Assembly: GCA_020057555.1 (NCBI GenBank)
Contig: JAGVFR010000010.1
Span: 1-39,774, forward strand
Source: a bacterium
GTDB taxonomy: Bacteria; Patescibacteriota; Patescibacteriia; UBA9934; GWF2-40-263
Length of the DNA: 39,774 bases
Reading direction: 5' to 3'
The position numbers and the translations under genes are program-made. The notes under the pieces are model-generated. The model was not told where the DNA came from. It saw nothing but the letters and a program-made list of their open reading frames with translations, and ran no database searches. Shown piece after piece: positions 8,701 to 17,347 of this stretch. Numbering within the stretch: the stretch's first letter is position 1; the number at the start of each line of letters is the position of its first letter.

Positions 8701-9906
8701 TTACAAAATCACTCTAACAAAATGTCTTTTTCCTTTTTGAATGAGAACGCCATCTTTTATTGGTTTGACAATCAGCTCCAGATCTTCAATCACTTTTCCA
8801 TCAAGTTTAACTCCACCGCCCTCAATCAAACGACGCGCGTCAGACTTTGATTTTGCAATTCCAGAACCAACCAAAACATCAACGATCGGCATTGCCGAAT
8901 CAATCTTGTGTTCTGGAATATCTTGTGGCACTTCGTGTTTCTGAAAAAGATCTTCAAATTTTCCCCGTGCTAAATCTGCATCCTTTGACGAGTACAAGGA
9001 ACGTACGATTTCCCATGCAAGTCTCGCTTTAATATCACGCGGATTCACCTCTTCACGAATGAGCGTTTGCGAAATCTGTCGTATTTCTTCAATTGAAACG
9101 TCTGTTAGAAGAGTAAAATAATTGATGAGTAATGTATCTGGAATCGACATCGTCTTCGCATACATCTCCTCTTTACTATCTTGAAGAGAGATAGAATTAC
9201 CGAAACTTTTTGACATTTTTCTCTCACCGTCTGTTCCAAGCAAAAGCGGAACAGTCATGATATCTTGCTCTTCCTGACCAAATTTCCTTTGCAAACGACG
9301 ACCCATCAAAAGATTCAATTTCTGATCATATCCACCAAGTTCAACATCGGCCTTCACCATAACGGAGTCGTAACCTTGCATAACTGGATACGCGATCTCT
9401 AAAGCGTTTAGAGGATTTTCAGAATCATTGAGCCGAGCACTAAAATCTTCTCTCTGCAGGATTTGTTGTACAGTCACGAGTGAAGTCAATGACAGATAAT
9501 CGGCAGCAGACATCGAATGGAACCATTCGCCATTGTGTCGAATCTCGAGTGTTTCCAAATTTAAAATCTTGCCAGCTTGATCAATATACGTTTTTTTATT
9601 TTCATCGATTTCTTTCCGCGATAAATTTTTACGCGCCTCGATTCTCCCTGAAGGATCACCGATCATGGCTGTCGCGTCTCCAATGATAAGGACAGCCTGA
9701 TGACCTGCATCTTGAAACTGACGAAGCTTTCGAAGAGGAACAGTATGGCCAAGATGCATGTGTGGCGATGTTGGATCGATTCCAAACTTAATCCGCAACG
9801 GTTCACCGCTCTGAAGTCGTTTCTCTAAATGCTTTTGCTCAATCACTTCCTGCACCCCACGTGTGAGCAATTCTTCGATTTTTTTTGGATCTGTGTCTAT
9901 TTTCAT
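8701..9906 (-). CDS. tyrS: Tyrosyl-tRNA synthetase
   Basis: Class I synthetase that charges tRNA-Tyr, 401 aa. The HIGH signature appears as PHMHLGH near residue 50 and the KMSKS loop as KMSKSFGN near residue 230. A C-terminal S4 RNA-binding domain (IAKSKSDARRLIEGGGVKL) completes the protein. The spacing of the motifs and the length match the TyrZ/TyrS2-like branch of bacterial enzymes. The gene is 12 bases downstream of the HAD phosphatase gene and 6 bases upstream of rseP, suggesting one transcript from about 10.69 kb leftward. Confidence 0.95.
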   Translation of the reverse strand: MKIDTDPKKIEELLTRGVQEVIEQKHLEKRLQSGEPLRIKFGIDPTSPHMHLGHTVPLRKLRQFQDAGHQAVLIIGDATAMIGDPSGRIEARKNLSRKEIDENKKTYIDQAGKILNLETLEIRHNGEWFHSMSAADYLSLTSLVTVQQILQREDFSARLNDSENPLNALEIAYPVMQGYDSVMVKADVELGGYDQKLNLLMGRRLQRKFGQEEQDIMTVPLLLGTDGERKMSKSFGNSISLQDSKEEMYAKTMSIPDTLLINYFTLLTDVSIEEIRQISQTLIREEVNPRDIKARLAWEIVRSLYSSKDADLARGKFEDLFQKHEVPQDIPEHKIDSAMPIVDVLVGSGIAKSKSDARRLIEGGGVKLDGKVIEDLELIVKPIKDGVLIQKGKRHFVRVIL

Positions 9907-9918
9907 AAACGCAAAAAT

Positions 9919-10689
9919 TTAAAGTTGCAGTAACCACTCTCGAATCACTTTTTTTGTATCCTCTGGCCCTTCAACGGAGATCGTTTCGATTCCGGTACGT
10001 TTAACTGGTTCATCATTGCCACCTTCGTACAACGCGTCCCCGACGAAAATCATCTTGTGAACGTCAATTCCTAAATGTTTTTCCATCTCACCAACACCAT
10101 ATCCCTTATCAATCCCCTTCATTGTAACATCAATGGAAGATTTTCCCGGAACCTTAATCTCAAACTCTGGAAGATATTCTTTTAGTCTCCCAACGATTTC
10201 CCATCGACGATCTGCCGATGATCCTTTGTAAGCATCCTTTAGTTCAATTGGAGCTTGTTGACCAAGAGCGGAAAACGTGATTTGCGTACCGCGATCTTCA
10301 ATTACTTCCCCATAAACAGTTTCTGGATGCTCGTATCCTATATCTTTGAAGGCCATTGCGAATGCTTCCTTAATCTTTGTACGCTGTTCCAATGAAAGCT
10401 CATGCGCGTACACGGTCTTCCATGCTCCATCTTCATAACGCAAAAACCTCGCGCCAGAAGTTGGAAACAATAGCAGTTTCGAGAAAAGACGCTCATAACC
10501 ATGAAGGCTCGTGAGTAATTGAACCTCAAACACAGGAAACCATCCACCTCCAATAACGGCTACCATGCGTTTTTCCAACAATCTTGAAAAAAAATCCACC
10601 ATTTCAGCATCCATTGGAGTTTTGCTTCTTGCCAATGTTCCATCAAGGTCAAAGACCATTAGTTGTTTTTCACTAATTGATGAAGTCAT
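9919..10689 (-). CDS. HAD-IIB family phosphatase, phosphomannomutase-like
   Basis: A 256-aa haloacid-dehalogenase-type hydrolase. Motif I is DLDGTLARS (residues 14-22), with the nucleophile and acid/base aspartates. The cap domain lies about residues 85-190. The C-terminal catalytic segment reads KGYGVGEMEKHLG, then FVGDALYEGGNDEPV, with the acidic motif IV. The GGND segment followed by a PEDT motif resembles eukaryotic-type phosphomannomutases, so a sugar-phosphate substrate is plausible, but a general phosphatase cannot be excluded. The gene is divergent from lemA. Two tandem 14-base repeats lie directly before its ATG and no Shine-Dalgarno sequence is seen. Confidence 0.8.
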   Translation of the reverse strand: MTSSISEKQLMVFDLDGTLARSKTPMDAEMVDFFSRLLEKRMVAVIGGGWFPVFEVQLLTSLHGYERLFSKLLLFPTSGARFLRYEDGAWKTVYAHELSLEQRTKIKEAFAMAFKDIGYEHPETVYGEVIEDRGTQITFSALGQQAPIELKDAYKGSSADRRWEIVGRLKEYLPEFEIKVPGKSSIDVTMKGIDKGYGVGEMEKHLGIDVHKMIFVGDALYEGGNDEPVKRTGIETISVEGPEDTKKVIREWLLQL

Positions 10690-10690
10690 A

Positions 10691-10717
10691 GGGAGATAAG
10701 AATGGGGAGATAAGAAT
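10691..10717. repeat. Tandem 13/14-base repeat between HAD and lemA promoters
   Basis: GGGAGATAAGAAT occurs at 10691-10703 and again at 10705-10717. On the minus strand it is a pyrimidine-rich leader abutting the HAD phosphatase ATG, parallel to the repeats found before dnaE and the DsbA-like gene. Confidence 0.75.
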
Positions 10718-10745
10718 TGACGATTTTGGCTTATTCACGTAATGT
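10717..10745 (+). promoter_or_regulatory. Probable sigma70 promoter of the lemA-htpX-clpC operon
   Basis: TTGACG (10717-10722), a 17-base spacer and TAATGT (10740-10745). The predicted transcript starts about 19 bases before the lemA ATG at 10771, with no recognisable Shine-Dalgarno sequence in between. Confidence 0.5.
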
Positions 10746-10770
10746 TTACTTAGAATTAACCAAAAAATAT

Positions 10771-11322
10771 ATGGAACTTATTTGGATTCTCGTCATTATA
10801 GTTGTAGTGCTCGCGCTGTGGCTTATTCTAACATATAACGGCCTAATCAGCTCAAGAAACAGAGTGGATGAAGCATGGTCAGACATTGAGGTTCAACTCA
10901 AACGCAGATACGACTTGATTCCAAACATAGTAAATACGGTGAAAGGTTATGCTTCGCATGAAGAAAACGTGTTTAGCAAAGTTACAGAAGCGCGCGCGTC
11001 AGCAATGGGAGCCCACTCAATGAAAGAGCACGCAAAAGCGGAAAACATGCTAAGCGAAACACTCAAGTCGCTTTTTGCGGTTGCTGAAAGCTATCCGCAG
11101 TTGCAAGCTTCGCAAAACTTCCTACAACTTCAACATGAACTCACTGACGCGGAAGATAAAATTCAAGCCGCGCGACGTTTCTACAATGCAAATACCCGCG
11201 ACTTCAATACAAAGCTGGAAGTCTTCCCAACAAATTTGATTGCCGGAACATTTGGATTTACGCGTCGAGAATTTTTCGATGCGCCTGATATTGAACTCGA
11301 AAAGCCGGAAGTTCAGTTCTAA
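10771..11322 (+). CDS. lemA: LemA family membrane protein
   Basis: A 183-aa LemA protein. It has an N-terminal membrane helix (ELIWILVIIVVVLALWLIL), then the conserved LemA body: a short NGLISSRNRVDEAWSDIEVQLKRR segment, RYDLIPNIVNTVKGYASHE, and a long helical bundle ending in the LemA-typical NTKLEVFPTNLIAGTFGF. The molecular role of the family is not settled. LemA is commonly encoded next to HtpX, as here (2 bases apart). The start at 10771 is preferred over the upstream ATG at 10717 because that one lies inside the promoter and adds non-hydrophobic residues before the membrane helix. Confidence 0.9.
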   Translation: MELIWILVIIVVVLALWLILTYNGLISSRNRVDEAWSDIEVQLKRRYDLIPNIVNTVKGYASHEENVFSKVTEARASAMGAHSMKEHAKAENMLSETLKSLFAVAESYPQLQASQNFLQLQHELTDAEDKIQAARRFYNANTRDFNTKLEVFPTNLIAGTFGFTRREFFDAPDIELEKPEVQF

Positions 11323-11324
11323 AT

Positions 11325-12203
11325 ATGTATTCGCAAATAACTGCGAACAAAAGAAAAACTTGGATTTTGATTTTTTCGTTCGTTGTAGTCATCGTATTGC
11401 TCGGATGGGTTTTTGGAGCTTGGGCTGGTGATGGACGATTTGGAATTATCACGGCTGTTATCATTGCAACAATAATGACCCTTGTTGGATATTACAAAGG
11501 TGATTCTGTCGCGCTCGCAGTTTCTGGCGCAAAAGAAATTCAAAAACAGGATAGTCCGGAACTTTATAGACTTGTTGAAAACTTAAGTATTGCTTCTGGT
11601 CTTCAAACACCAAAAATTTTCATCATTCAAGACAGCTCGGCAAATGCATTTGCAACTGGTCGCGATCCACAACACGCGTCAGTTGCAGTTACAACAGGTC
11701 TTTTGCAAATCATGGACAAACAAGAACTTGAAGGTGTTCTCGCACATGAACTTTCACACATTAAAAATTACGACATTCGTGTAATGACGATAGTCGTTGT
11801 GCTTGTGGGAGTTGTGATGCTTTTGTCGGATTGGATGTTACGCTCAATGTTTCATTCTGATCGCGACAGCAAAGCCGCCGGAATTCTTGTTCTAATTGGA
11901 ATTGCTCTTGCGATTCTCTCTCCGCTGTTTGCAGAACTTATCAAACTTGCAGTTTCACGTTCGCGTGAATATTTGGCAGATGCATCAAGCGCACTTCTCA
12001 CTCGTTATCCAGAAGGCCTTGCGCGAGCTCTGGAAAAAATCGCAATGCATGACCAACCAATGAAAAAAGCCAATCACGCAACAGCGCATTTATTTCTAGC
12101 CAACCCGTTTGATCCTCATGTTACAAAAAAATTCGAACATTTATTTTCAACTCACCCGCCGATCGAAAATAGAATTACAAAGTTAAAAGAAATGGCAGTC
12201 TGA
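11325..12203 (+). CDS. htpX: HtpX-type membrane zinc metalloprotease (M48)
   Basis: Membrane protease of the M48B family involved in quality control of membrane proteins; 292 aa, normal length. Two N-terminal membrane helices span about residues 11-55. The zinc-binding HELSH motif lies near residue 141 in LEGVLAHELSHIKNYDIR. Two further membrane segments follow, then the third ligand glutamate region SREYLADASSALLTRYPEG. The C-terminal STHPPIENRITKL is characteristic. It forms an operon with lemA upstream and clpC one base downstream, suggesting a protein quality-control transcription unit. Confidence 0.95.
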   Translation: MYSQITANKRKTWILIFSFVVVIVLLGWVFGAWAGDGRFGIITAVIIATIMTLVGYYKGDSVALAVSGAKEIQKQDSPELYRLVENLSIASGLQTPKIFIIQDSSANAFATGRDPQHASVAVTTGLLQIMDKQELEGVLAHELSHIKNYDIRVMTIVVVLVGVVMLLSDWMLRSMFHSDRDSKAAGILVLIGIALAILSPLFAELIKLAVSRSREYLADASSALLTRYPEGLARALEKIAMHDQPMKKANHATAHLFLANPFDPHVTKKFEHLFSTHPPIENRITKLKEMAV

Positions 12204-12204
12204 T

Positions 12205-14673
12205 ATGCCTTTCGACATCATTGATAAATTCTCAACTCATCTCAAAAACGTGCTCACTCGCGCGCTTTGTTTTGCTGTTGAAATGAACGAAAAAACAATC
12301 GAGCCTGAACATTTGCTTTGGGCGCTTGGAACTCAAAAAGGAAGTATTGGCGCTGAACTTCTCAAAAAAGCCGGCGTCAAACAACAGGAACTTCGTATGC
12401 TAGTCGGCGCAACACAACGCATCAAAACCAAACCAACACTTATTGACGATTCAACACTCAATCTTTCTGGTGATGCAAAACGCATTGTTGAAAAAGCAGT
12501 GCTCACAGCAAATATCTACGGACACAGATATGTTGGAACTGAACATTTGCTTTCAGGAATTATTCAAGTCGGAGGTTCAATAATTGATCAATTTTTTCTA
12601 TCGCAACAAACAGACATCAAATCGTTAAAACAACAACTATCTGTTGTTCTAAAAAACACTTCTAAATTTCCAGACCTTGCTGGCGCAATAGTTGGAGCTC
12701 CAGGAAAAAACCCTTCAACAACAATCGAAGAAGAACAAAACAAAATTCCTGCTCTTGAATTTTTCGGACGCGAATTAACAAATCCAGAAATTCAAAAAAC
12801 TATTGATCCGGTAATTGGTCGGGAACAAGAAATCGAACGACTCATGCAGATTCTGTGTCGTAGAACAAAAAACAACCCTTTGCTACTTGGTGCGCCTGGG
12901 GTTGGTAAAACAGCAATCGTTGAAGGATTGGCAAAAAAAATTGTTGAAGGGAACGCGCCGCCAGCGCTTCTTGATCGTAGAATTTTTTGCATTGATATGG
13001 CGCTCATGATTGCCGGAACAATGTATCGCGGAGAATTTGAAGGACGACTGCGACAAGTAATTGATGAAGTAAAAAAGAACAGTGACATTATTTTGTTTAT
13101 TGATGAAGTTCATACAATCATCGGAGCAGGAGCCGCGTCAGGATCAATGGATGCCGCAAACATTTTAAAACCGGCGCTTGCTCGCGGAGAAATTAGATGT
13201 ATTGGCGCGACAACTCCGGATGAGTATAAAAAACATCTTGAATCAGACAGCGCGCTTGAGCGTCGTTTCCAAACAATTTACGTTGAAGAACCATCTGTTG
13301 ACGAAGCGCAAACGATTCTTCAAGGTTTGGCTCCATACTACGAAACGTTTCACAATGTGCGAATTAGTCCTGACGCTCTGATTCAAGCCGTTAAACTTTC
13401 TGCTCGGTATCTTCAAGACCGTCAACTTCCAGACAAAGCAATCGATCTGATTGACGAGGCCGCTTCAGCATCACGCTTAAACAGCGCACCATCTGCTGAA
13501 TCCCAAACTCGCCGACGTTTGGAAAATGAATTGAACAGTGTTCGTGAAACAAAACGCCAAGCAGTGGTTGATGAACGATTTTTGGACGCGATTGAACTTA
13601 AAGAACGTGAGGATCACATGCGATTTGTGATTGAAACAGCAGAATCAGAAGAAGGTCAGAGTGTGGTTCCGATTGTCACAGGAAAAGATGTTGCAAAAAT
13701 TATCAGCCGCATGACAGGAATTCCAATTGGGGAATTAACGGAAGAAACTTCCACAAGTGCAAAAGAAATCGAACTTCGACTTTCAGAACGCATATTTGGA
13801 CAAAATCAAGTAATTACTTTTGTTGCGGGAGCGCTCGCGCGAGCAAAAACAGGAATTGTGCATCCAAAACGACCACTTGGATCGTTCCTATTTTTAGGTC
13901 CGTCTGGTGTTGGAAAAACAGAACTTGCAAAAGCGATGGCGCGAGAATTTTTCCATGATGAAAAAAACTTTGTGCGACTTGATATGTCAGAATATGCGGA
14001 AGGTTTCACTGTATCAAAGTTGATCGGCGCGCCAGCTGGTTATGTTGGGTATAAAGACCAAGCCAATCTAACAGACCGAGTTAAACAGCGACCTTATAGT
14101 GTTGTCCTGTTTGATGAAATGGAAAAAGCGCATCGTGATGTTCAAAATTTACTTCTTCAAATTCTTGAAGAAGGAGAACTCACGGATTCAACTGGACGAC
14201 GAGTAAATTTCAAAAATACAATCATTGTGATGACGTCAAATATTGGAATGGAGAAATTCGCAAACAGTTCAATCGGATTTGGAGGGTCTGGCGAAGACGC
14301 GAAAACATCTTTACATCAAGACATCAGAAAAGAATTGGAGGAAAGATTCCGCCCTGAATTTGTAAACAGAATCGAAACTTTGTGTATTTTTGATTCACTT
14401 CCAAGTTCTGTTTTAACGCAAATAATTGAAAAGGAATTGAAAGAATTGGTTTTAAGAGTAAAAGAACAACAAGCGATAAGTCTTTCATTCCATACAAAAC
14501 TTGCAGATCATTTATCTAAAAGTTTGGATACTCGACTTGGAGCAAGAAGTGTTCGACAAAAAATCCAAACAGAGGTGGAAACAAAGATTGCAGAGCGTAT
14601 GGCTAAAAAAGATCGCCCATCGCGTTTGCATGTGGATGTAAAAAATGAGAAAATTACAGTGAAGAAAATTTAA
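12205..14673 (+). CDS. clpC: ATP-dependent Clp protease ATPase subunit, ClpC type
   Basis: AAA+ unfoldase, 822 aa. The N-terminal double Clp-N domain is at residues 1-150. AAA domain 1 carries Walker A GAPGVGKTA near residue 228 and Walker B ILFIDEVHT. A short middle domain contains a UVR-like segment (LDAIELKEREDHM). AAA domain 2 carries Walker A GPSGVGKTE near residue 565 and VVLFDEMEKAH. The short middle domain points to ClpC rather than ClpB. An IGF tripeptide after TSNIGMEKFANSS, near residue 689, matches the loop that docks ClpP, so degradation rather than pure disaggregation is likely. No clpP lies in this window. It follows htpX by one base. Confidence 0.93.
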   Translation: MPFDIIDKFSTHLKNVLTRALCFAVEMNEKTIEPEHLLWALGTQKGSIGAELLKKAGVKQQELRMLVGATQRIKTKPTLIDDSTLNLSGDAKRIVEKAVLTANIYGHRYVGTEHLLSGIIQVGGSIIDQFFLSQQTDIKSLKQQLSVVLKNTSKFPDLAGAIVGAPGKNPSTTIEEEQNKIPALEFFGRELTNPEIQKTIDPVIGREQEIERLMQILCRRTKNNPLLLGAPGVGKTAIVEGLAKKIVEGNAPPALLDRRIFCIDMALMIAGTMYRGEFEGRLRQVIDEVKKNSDIILFIDEVHTIIGAGAASGSMDAANILKPALARGEIRCIGATTPDEYKKHLESDSALERRFQTIYVEEPSVDEAQTILQGLAPYYETFHNVRISPDALIQAVKLSARYLQDRQLPDKAIDLIDEAASASRLNSAPSAESQTRRRLENELNSVRETKRQAVVDERFLDAIELKEREDHMRFVIETAESEEGQSVVPIVTGKDVAKIISRMTGIPIGELTEETSTSAKEIELRLSERIFGQNQVITFVAGALARAKTGIVHPKRPLGSFLFLGPSGVGKTELAKAMAREFFHDEKNFVRLDMSEYAEGFTVSKLIGAPAGYVGYKDQANLTDRVKQRPYSVVLFDEMEKAHRDVQNLLLQILEEGELTDSTGRRVNFKNTIIVMTSNIGMEKFANSSIGFGGSGEDAKTSLHQDIRKELEERFRPEFVNRIETLCIFDSLPSSVLTQIIEKELKELVLRVKEQQAISLSFHTKLADHLSKSLDTRLGARSVRQKIQTEVETKIAERMAKKDRPSRLHVDVKNEKITVKKI

Positions 14674-14687
14674 TCTTTTTCTGTTTC

Positions 14688-15359
14688 ATGGCACTTCCCG
14701 CAATAGCCGCAACTGCTGGACGAGTAACTGCCAGTGCTGGACGCACGGCTGTTTCAGCTTCTGCAAAAAATGCGGCAACAACGCGTTCTGTTTCTCAAAT
14801 GAAAAGTCAGTTTCAGCAAACACGAAACAAAACACAGGAAAATGATGAGCAACAAGATTCCGATTCTGAAGAAGCCAACGCTGTCGCAAGTCCGACACAA
14901 CGGTTCAAACAAGCGATCGCATCAGCACGTAAATTCGGTTCATCTCAAACAAAAACAGAAGATGACGAAGAATCTAATGAAGAACAAGAACTAACGCAAG
15001 CGGCAATGAAAAAAGTTATTCCAAGAGGAGCGGCTTTTGTGGCAAATCACATTGCAACAGCACTTGAGCTAAGCACAGCCGGGACTGCCTTTATCATAAC
15101 TTGGCTCATCCGATTTATGTCGCTTGGATGGCTAAATGTGGAAATGATTTATGGACGTTGGATTGCAAAAGGAAAAAGCAAAGCAATCCCTCCGCTTTCT
15201 TGGGCTCCAATTCCAATGCCAATTGATAAAGACGCAAAAATCCTCCAAGTGATTATTATTATGGCAGATGTATTTTGCATAGTCATGGTATTATTAGTCT
15301 TCACATTGCCGATTCTTGTGTTAACTGCTCTCTTTGACAGTATTTCATCTATCTTATAA
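14688..15359 (+). CDS. Membrane protein of unknown function with acidic low-complexity N-terminus
   Basis: I do not recognise this 223-aa protein. The first 110 residues are rich in Ala, Ser, Thr, Gln and Glu (for example NDEQQDSDSEEANAV) and look disordered. Hydrophobic segments follow at about 118-145 (ALELSTAGTAFIITWLIRF) and 180-220 (VIIIMADVFCIVMVLLVF). It lies 14 bases after clpC and 5 bases before the beta-propeller gene, in an operon that later encodes a VirB2-like pilin. A role with the secretion-like machinery is therefore possible but rests only on neighbourhood. Confidence 0.75.
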   Translation: MALPAIAATAGRVTASAGRTAVSASAKNAATTRSVSQMKSQFQQTRNKTQENDEQQDSDSEEANAVASPTQRFKQAIASARKFGSSQTKTEDDEESNEEQELTQAAMKKVIPRGAAFVANHIATALELSTAGTAFIITWLIRFMSLGWLNVEMIYGRWIAKGKSKAIPPLSWAPIPMPIDKDAKILQVIIIMADVFCIVMVLLVFTLPILVLTALFDSISSIL

Positions 15360-15364
15360 ATAGT

Positions 15365-16588
15365 ATGTCTGAAAAAATAAAACGCATTCTTACACTAATA
15401 GGATTCGCGCTATCTGTAATAATAATTGCTTACGGCATTTATTATGCATTTTTTAAGACTAAACCGATAATCGAACCTGAAAAACAGCCGACAATAACTG
15501 AAGGAACTGGAGCGCTTCCAAGCGCGCAAGAAGGCGCGCCAAGTGTTGTTGAAGAAGGAGTGGCCGGAATTGAAGGTTTACAAACAGCTGACCAAGTTGC
15601 AAAAGGTGGTGTAACAGTTGCAACAGAACTGACGCAAGCATCGGTTTACAGCACAACTCTTTCATCAGAAGGCAGTGGAGTAAATTTTTACGATAATTCA
15701 GACGGAAAATTTTATAGCATTGATTCAACTGGAAAAGTTGTAGCACTTTCTGAACAAAAATTTCCATCAGTTGAAAAAGCGACTTGGAACAAGGATTCAA
15801 AAAAAGCAATTTTGGAATTTCCAGATGGATCAAATATCGTTTACGACTTTGATGCTGAAACTCAAGTAACACTTCCAAAACATTGGGAAGATTTTGATTT
15901 CTCGCCAACGACTGATGAACTTGCCGCGAAAAGTCTTGGGCTGGATCCTGACAACAGGTGGCTCGTACTTTCAAACTCTGACGGTTCAAACGTAAAAAGT
16001 ATTCAAGCACTCGGCGACAACGAAAGTAAAGTTCAAGTGAGCTGGTCGCCGAACGATCAAGTCGTTGCTTTTTCGGACACCGCAGAAGGACAAGGAAGTT
16101 TTGACAGAAAACTGATTGTCCCGCTTGGAAAAAACCATGAAAATTTCAAAGGACTCGAAGTTGAAGGGCTTAACTTTTCTTCAAAATGGTCACCAGACGG
16201 AAAACAACTTTTGTATTCAGTTTCTGGATCATACAGTAACTATCGGCCGTTGTTGTGGATTGTGGATGGCACAAGCGCAAGCATGGGAAAAAATCGTAAA
16301 AGTCTTTCTGTGAACACTTGGGTAGAAAAATGCACGTGGACATCAAGTGACGCAATTTATTGCGCGGTTCCACGCGATCTTCCGCCAAACGCAGGATTTC
16401 AACCAGCGGCATTTAATGATCTGGCAGATTCACTTTATAAAATCGATCTAACAACAGGAACGTCATCGTTGATAGCAATTCCAGAAGGAGATAAAACAAT
16501 GACAAACTTGGTTGTAACAAACGATCAATCGCTTCTTTATTACACAAACGCAATTAGCGGCCGTTTGGAATATATTAAATTAAAGTAG
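15365..16588 (+). CDS. Membrane-anchored beta-propeller protein (WD40/TolB-like repeats)
   Basis: A 407-aa protein with an N-terminal membrane anchor (residues 8-30, LTLIGFALSVIIIAYGIYYAF). A Pro/Glu/Gly-rich linker follows to about residue 85, then repeated beta-propeller blades. WSPDGKQLLYS is a typical WD40-like/PD40 blade motif, and related blades are VSWSPNDQVVAFSDTAEG and TDELAAKSLG. Such domains mediate protein-protein contacts outside the membrane; no enzyme motif is seen. The gene lies between a membrane protein and a DsbA-like gene. The only large gap in this operon, holding a repeat, follows it. Confidence 0.8.
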   Translation: MSEKIKRILTLIGFALSVIIIAYGIYYAFFKTKPIIEPEKQPTITEGTGALPSAQEGAPSVVEEGVAGIEGLQTADQVAKGGVTVATELTQASVYSTTLSSEGSGVNFYDNSDGKFYSIDSTGKVVALSEQKFPSVEKATWNKDSKKAILEFPDGSNIVYDFDAETQVTLPKHWEDFDFSPTTDELAAKSLGLDPDNRWLVLSNSDGSNVKSIQALGDNESKVQVSWSPNDQVVAFSDTAEGQGSFDRKLIVPLGKNHENFKGLEVEGLNFSSKWSPDGKQLLYSVSGSYSNYRPLLWIVDGTSASMGKNRKSLSVNTWVEKCTWTSSDAIYCAVPRDLPPNAGFQPAAFNDLADSLYKIDLTTGTSSLIAIPEGDKTMTNLVVTNDQSLLYYTNAISGRLEYIKLK

Positions 16589-16697
16589 TAGAGCAGCAAA
16601 GTAGCAGAGGGAAGACACAGACAAATTTTAGGAATCTGTTTTTCACTTCCCGCCCCCCCCTTACTACTTACTACTCCTCTACTTTACTACTAATTCT
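16589..16697. repeat. Imperfect inverted repeat of AGTAG-type microrepeats, with an 8-C run
   Basis: The 109-base gap starts with purine-rich AGTAGTAGAGCAGC words right after the stop codon and ends with their pyrimidine complement (TACTACTTACTACTCC) directly before the next ATG. A weak internal hairpin ACAGA/TCTGT followed by TTTTTC may terminate transcription. A run of eight C at 16653-16660 could be length-variable. Confidence 0.6.
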
Positions 16698-17345
16698 ATG
16701 AATCGCTGGCTTCCATTCATCATTATTGGTTTTTTTACAATCATAATTTTTCTTTTCTATTCTGTTTTCTTGCGCCCAGTTGATTTAGAACGACTTCAAA
16801 AAGAGCAACAAAAAATTTCAATAACAGAACCCACAGTTACGTTTGTAAACCCATCACGCGGAGCAAAAATTCCAAAAGTTACAATCATTGAGTTCGGCGA
16901 TTTTGAATGCGACGCGTGTCGTGATTTAATGCCGGCTCTTGAAACCGCACTCAAAACATATCCAGATGATGTCAGACTTGTTTGGAAAGATTTGCCAAAT
17001 GACTCGGCGCATGAACAAGCAATACCAGCTTCAGTAGCAGCGCATTGTGCTGACAGACAAGGCTCGTTTTGGCAATATCACGATGTGTTGTTTCAACGTC
17101 AGGGATATTTGTCAGAAGATCAATACGCGCAAATCGCGAGTGAACTAAAACTCGATACTGAAAGATTCACCGCGTGTGTTCAGGATCAAGACACACTTCC
17201 GATTGTGCAAAAAGACAAAGATGAAGGCCTCGCGCTTGGACTTGTCGCAACCCCAACAATTTTTGTTAATAAAGAAAAATTCGTGGGAGCTATTAATGTG
17301 GAAGAATTATTAAAAATCATTCAGCAAGAGCTTGTGAAACCGTAA
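16698..17345 (+). CDS. DsbA-like thiol-disulfide oxidoreductase, membrane-anchored
   Basis: A 215-aa thioredoxin-fold protein. The N-terminal membrane anchor or signal is at residues 5-25 (FIIIGFFTIIIFLFYSVFL). The active site CDAC, in EFGDFECDACRDLMP, is near residues 71-74. A helical insertion carries AVAAHCADRQGSFWQYHD. The cis-proline loop reads VATPTIFVN near residue 190. This is the DSBA-like thioredoxin_4 architecture (BdbD/DsbG-like), so it should oxidise or isomerise cysteines outside the membrane. The next gene encodes a Cys-rich exported protein, a plausible substrate. The start directly follows a pyrimidine-rich microrepeat and lacks a Shine-Dalgarno sequence. Confidence 0.9.
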   Translation: MNRWLPFIIIGFFTIIIFLFYSVFLRPVDLERLQKEQQKISITEPTVTFVNPSRGAKIPKVTIIEFGDFECDACRDLMPALETALKTYPDDVRLVWKDLPNDSAHEQAIPASVAAHCADRQGSFWQYHDVLFQRQGYLSEDQYAQIASELKLDTERFTACVQDQDTLPIVQKDKDEGLALGLVATPTIFVNKEKFVGAINVEELLKIIQQELVKP

Positions 17346-17347
17346 CT

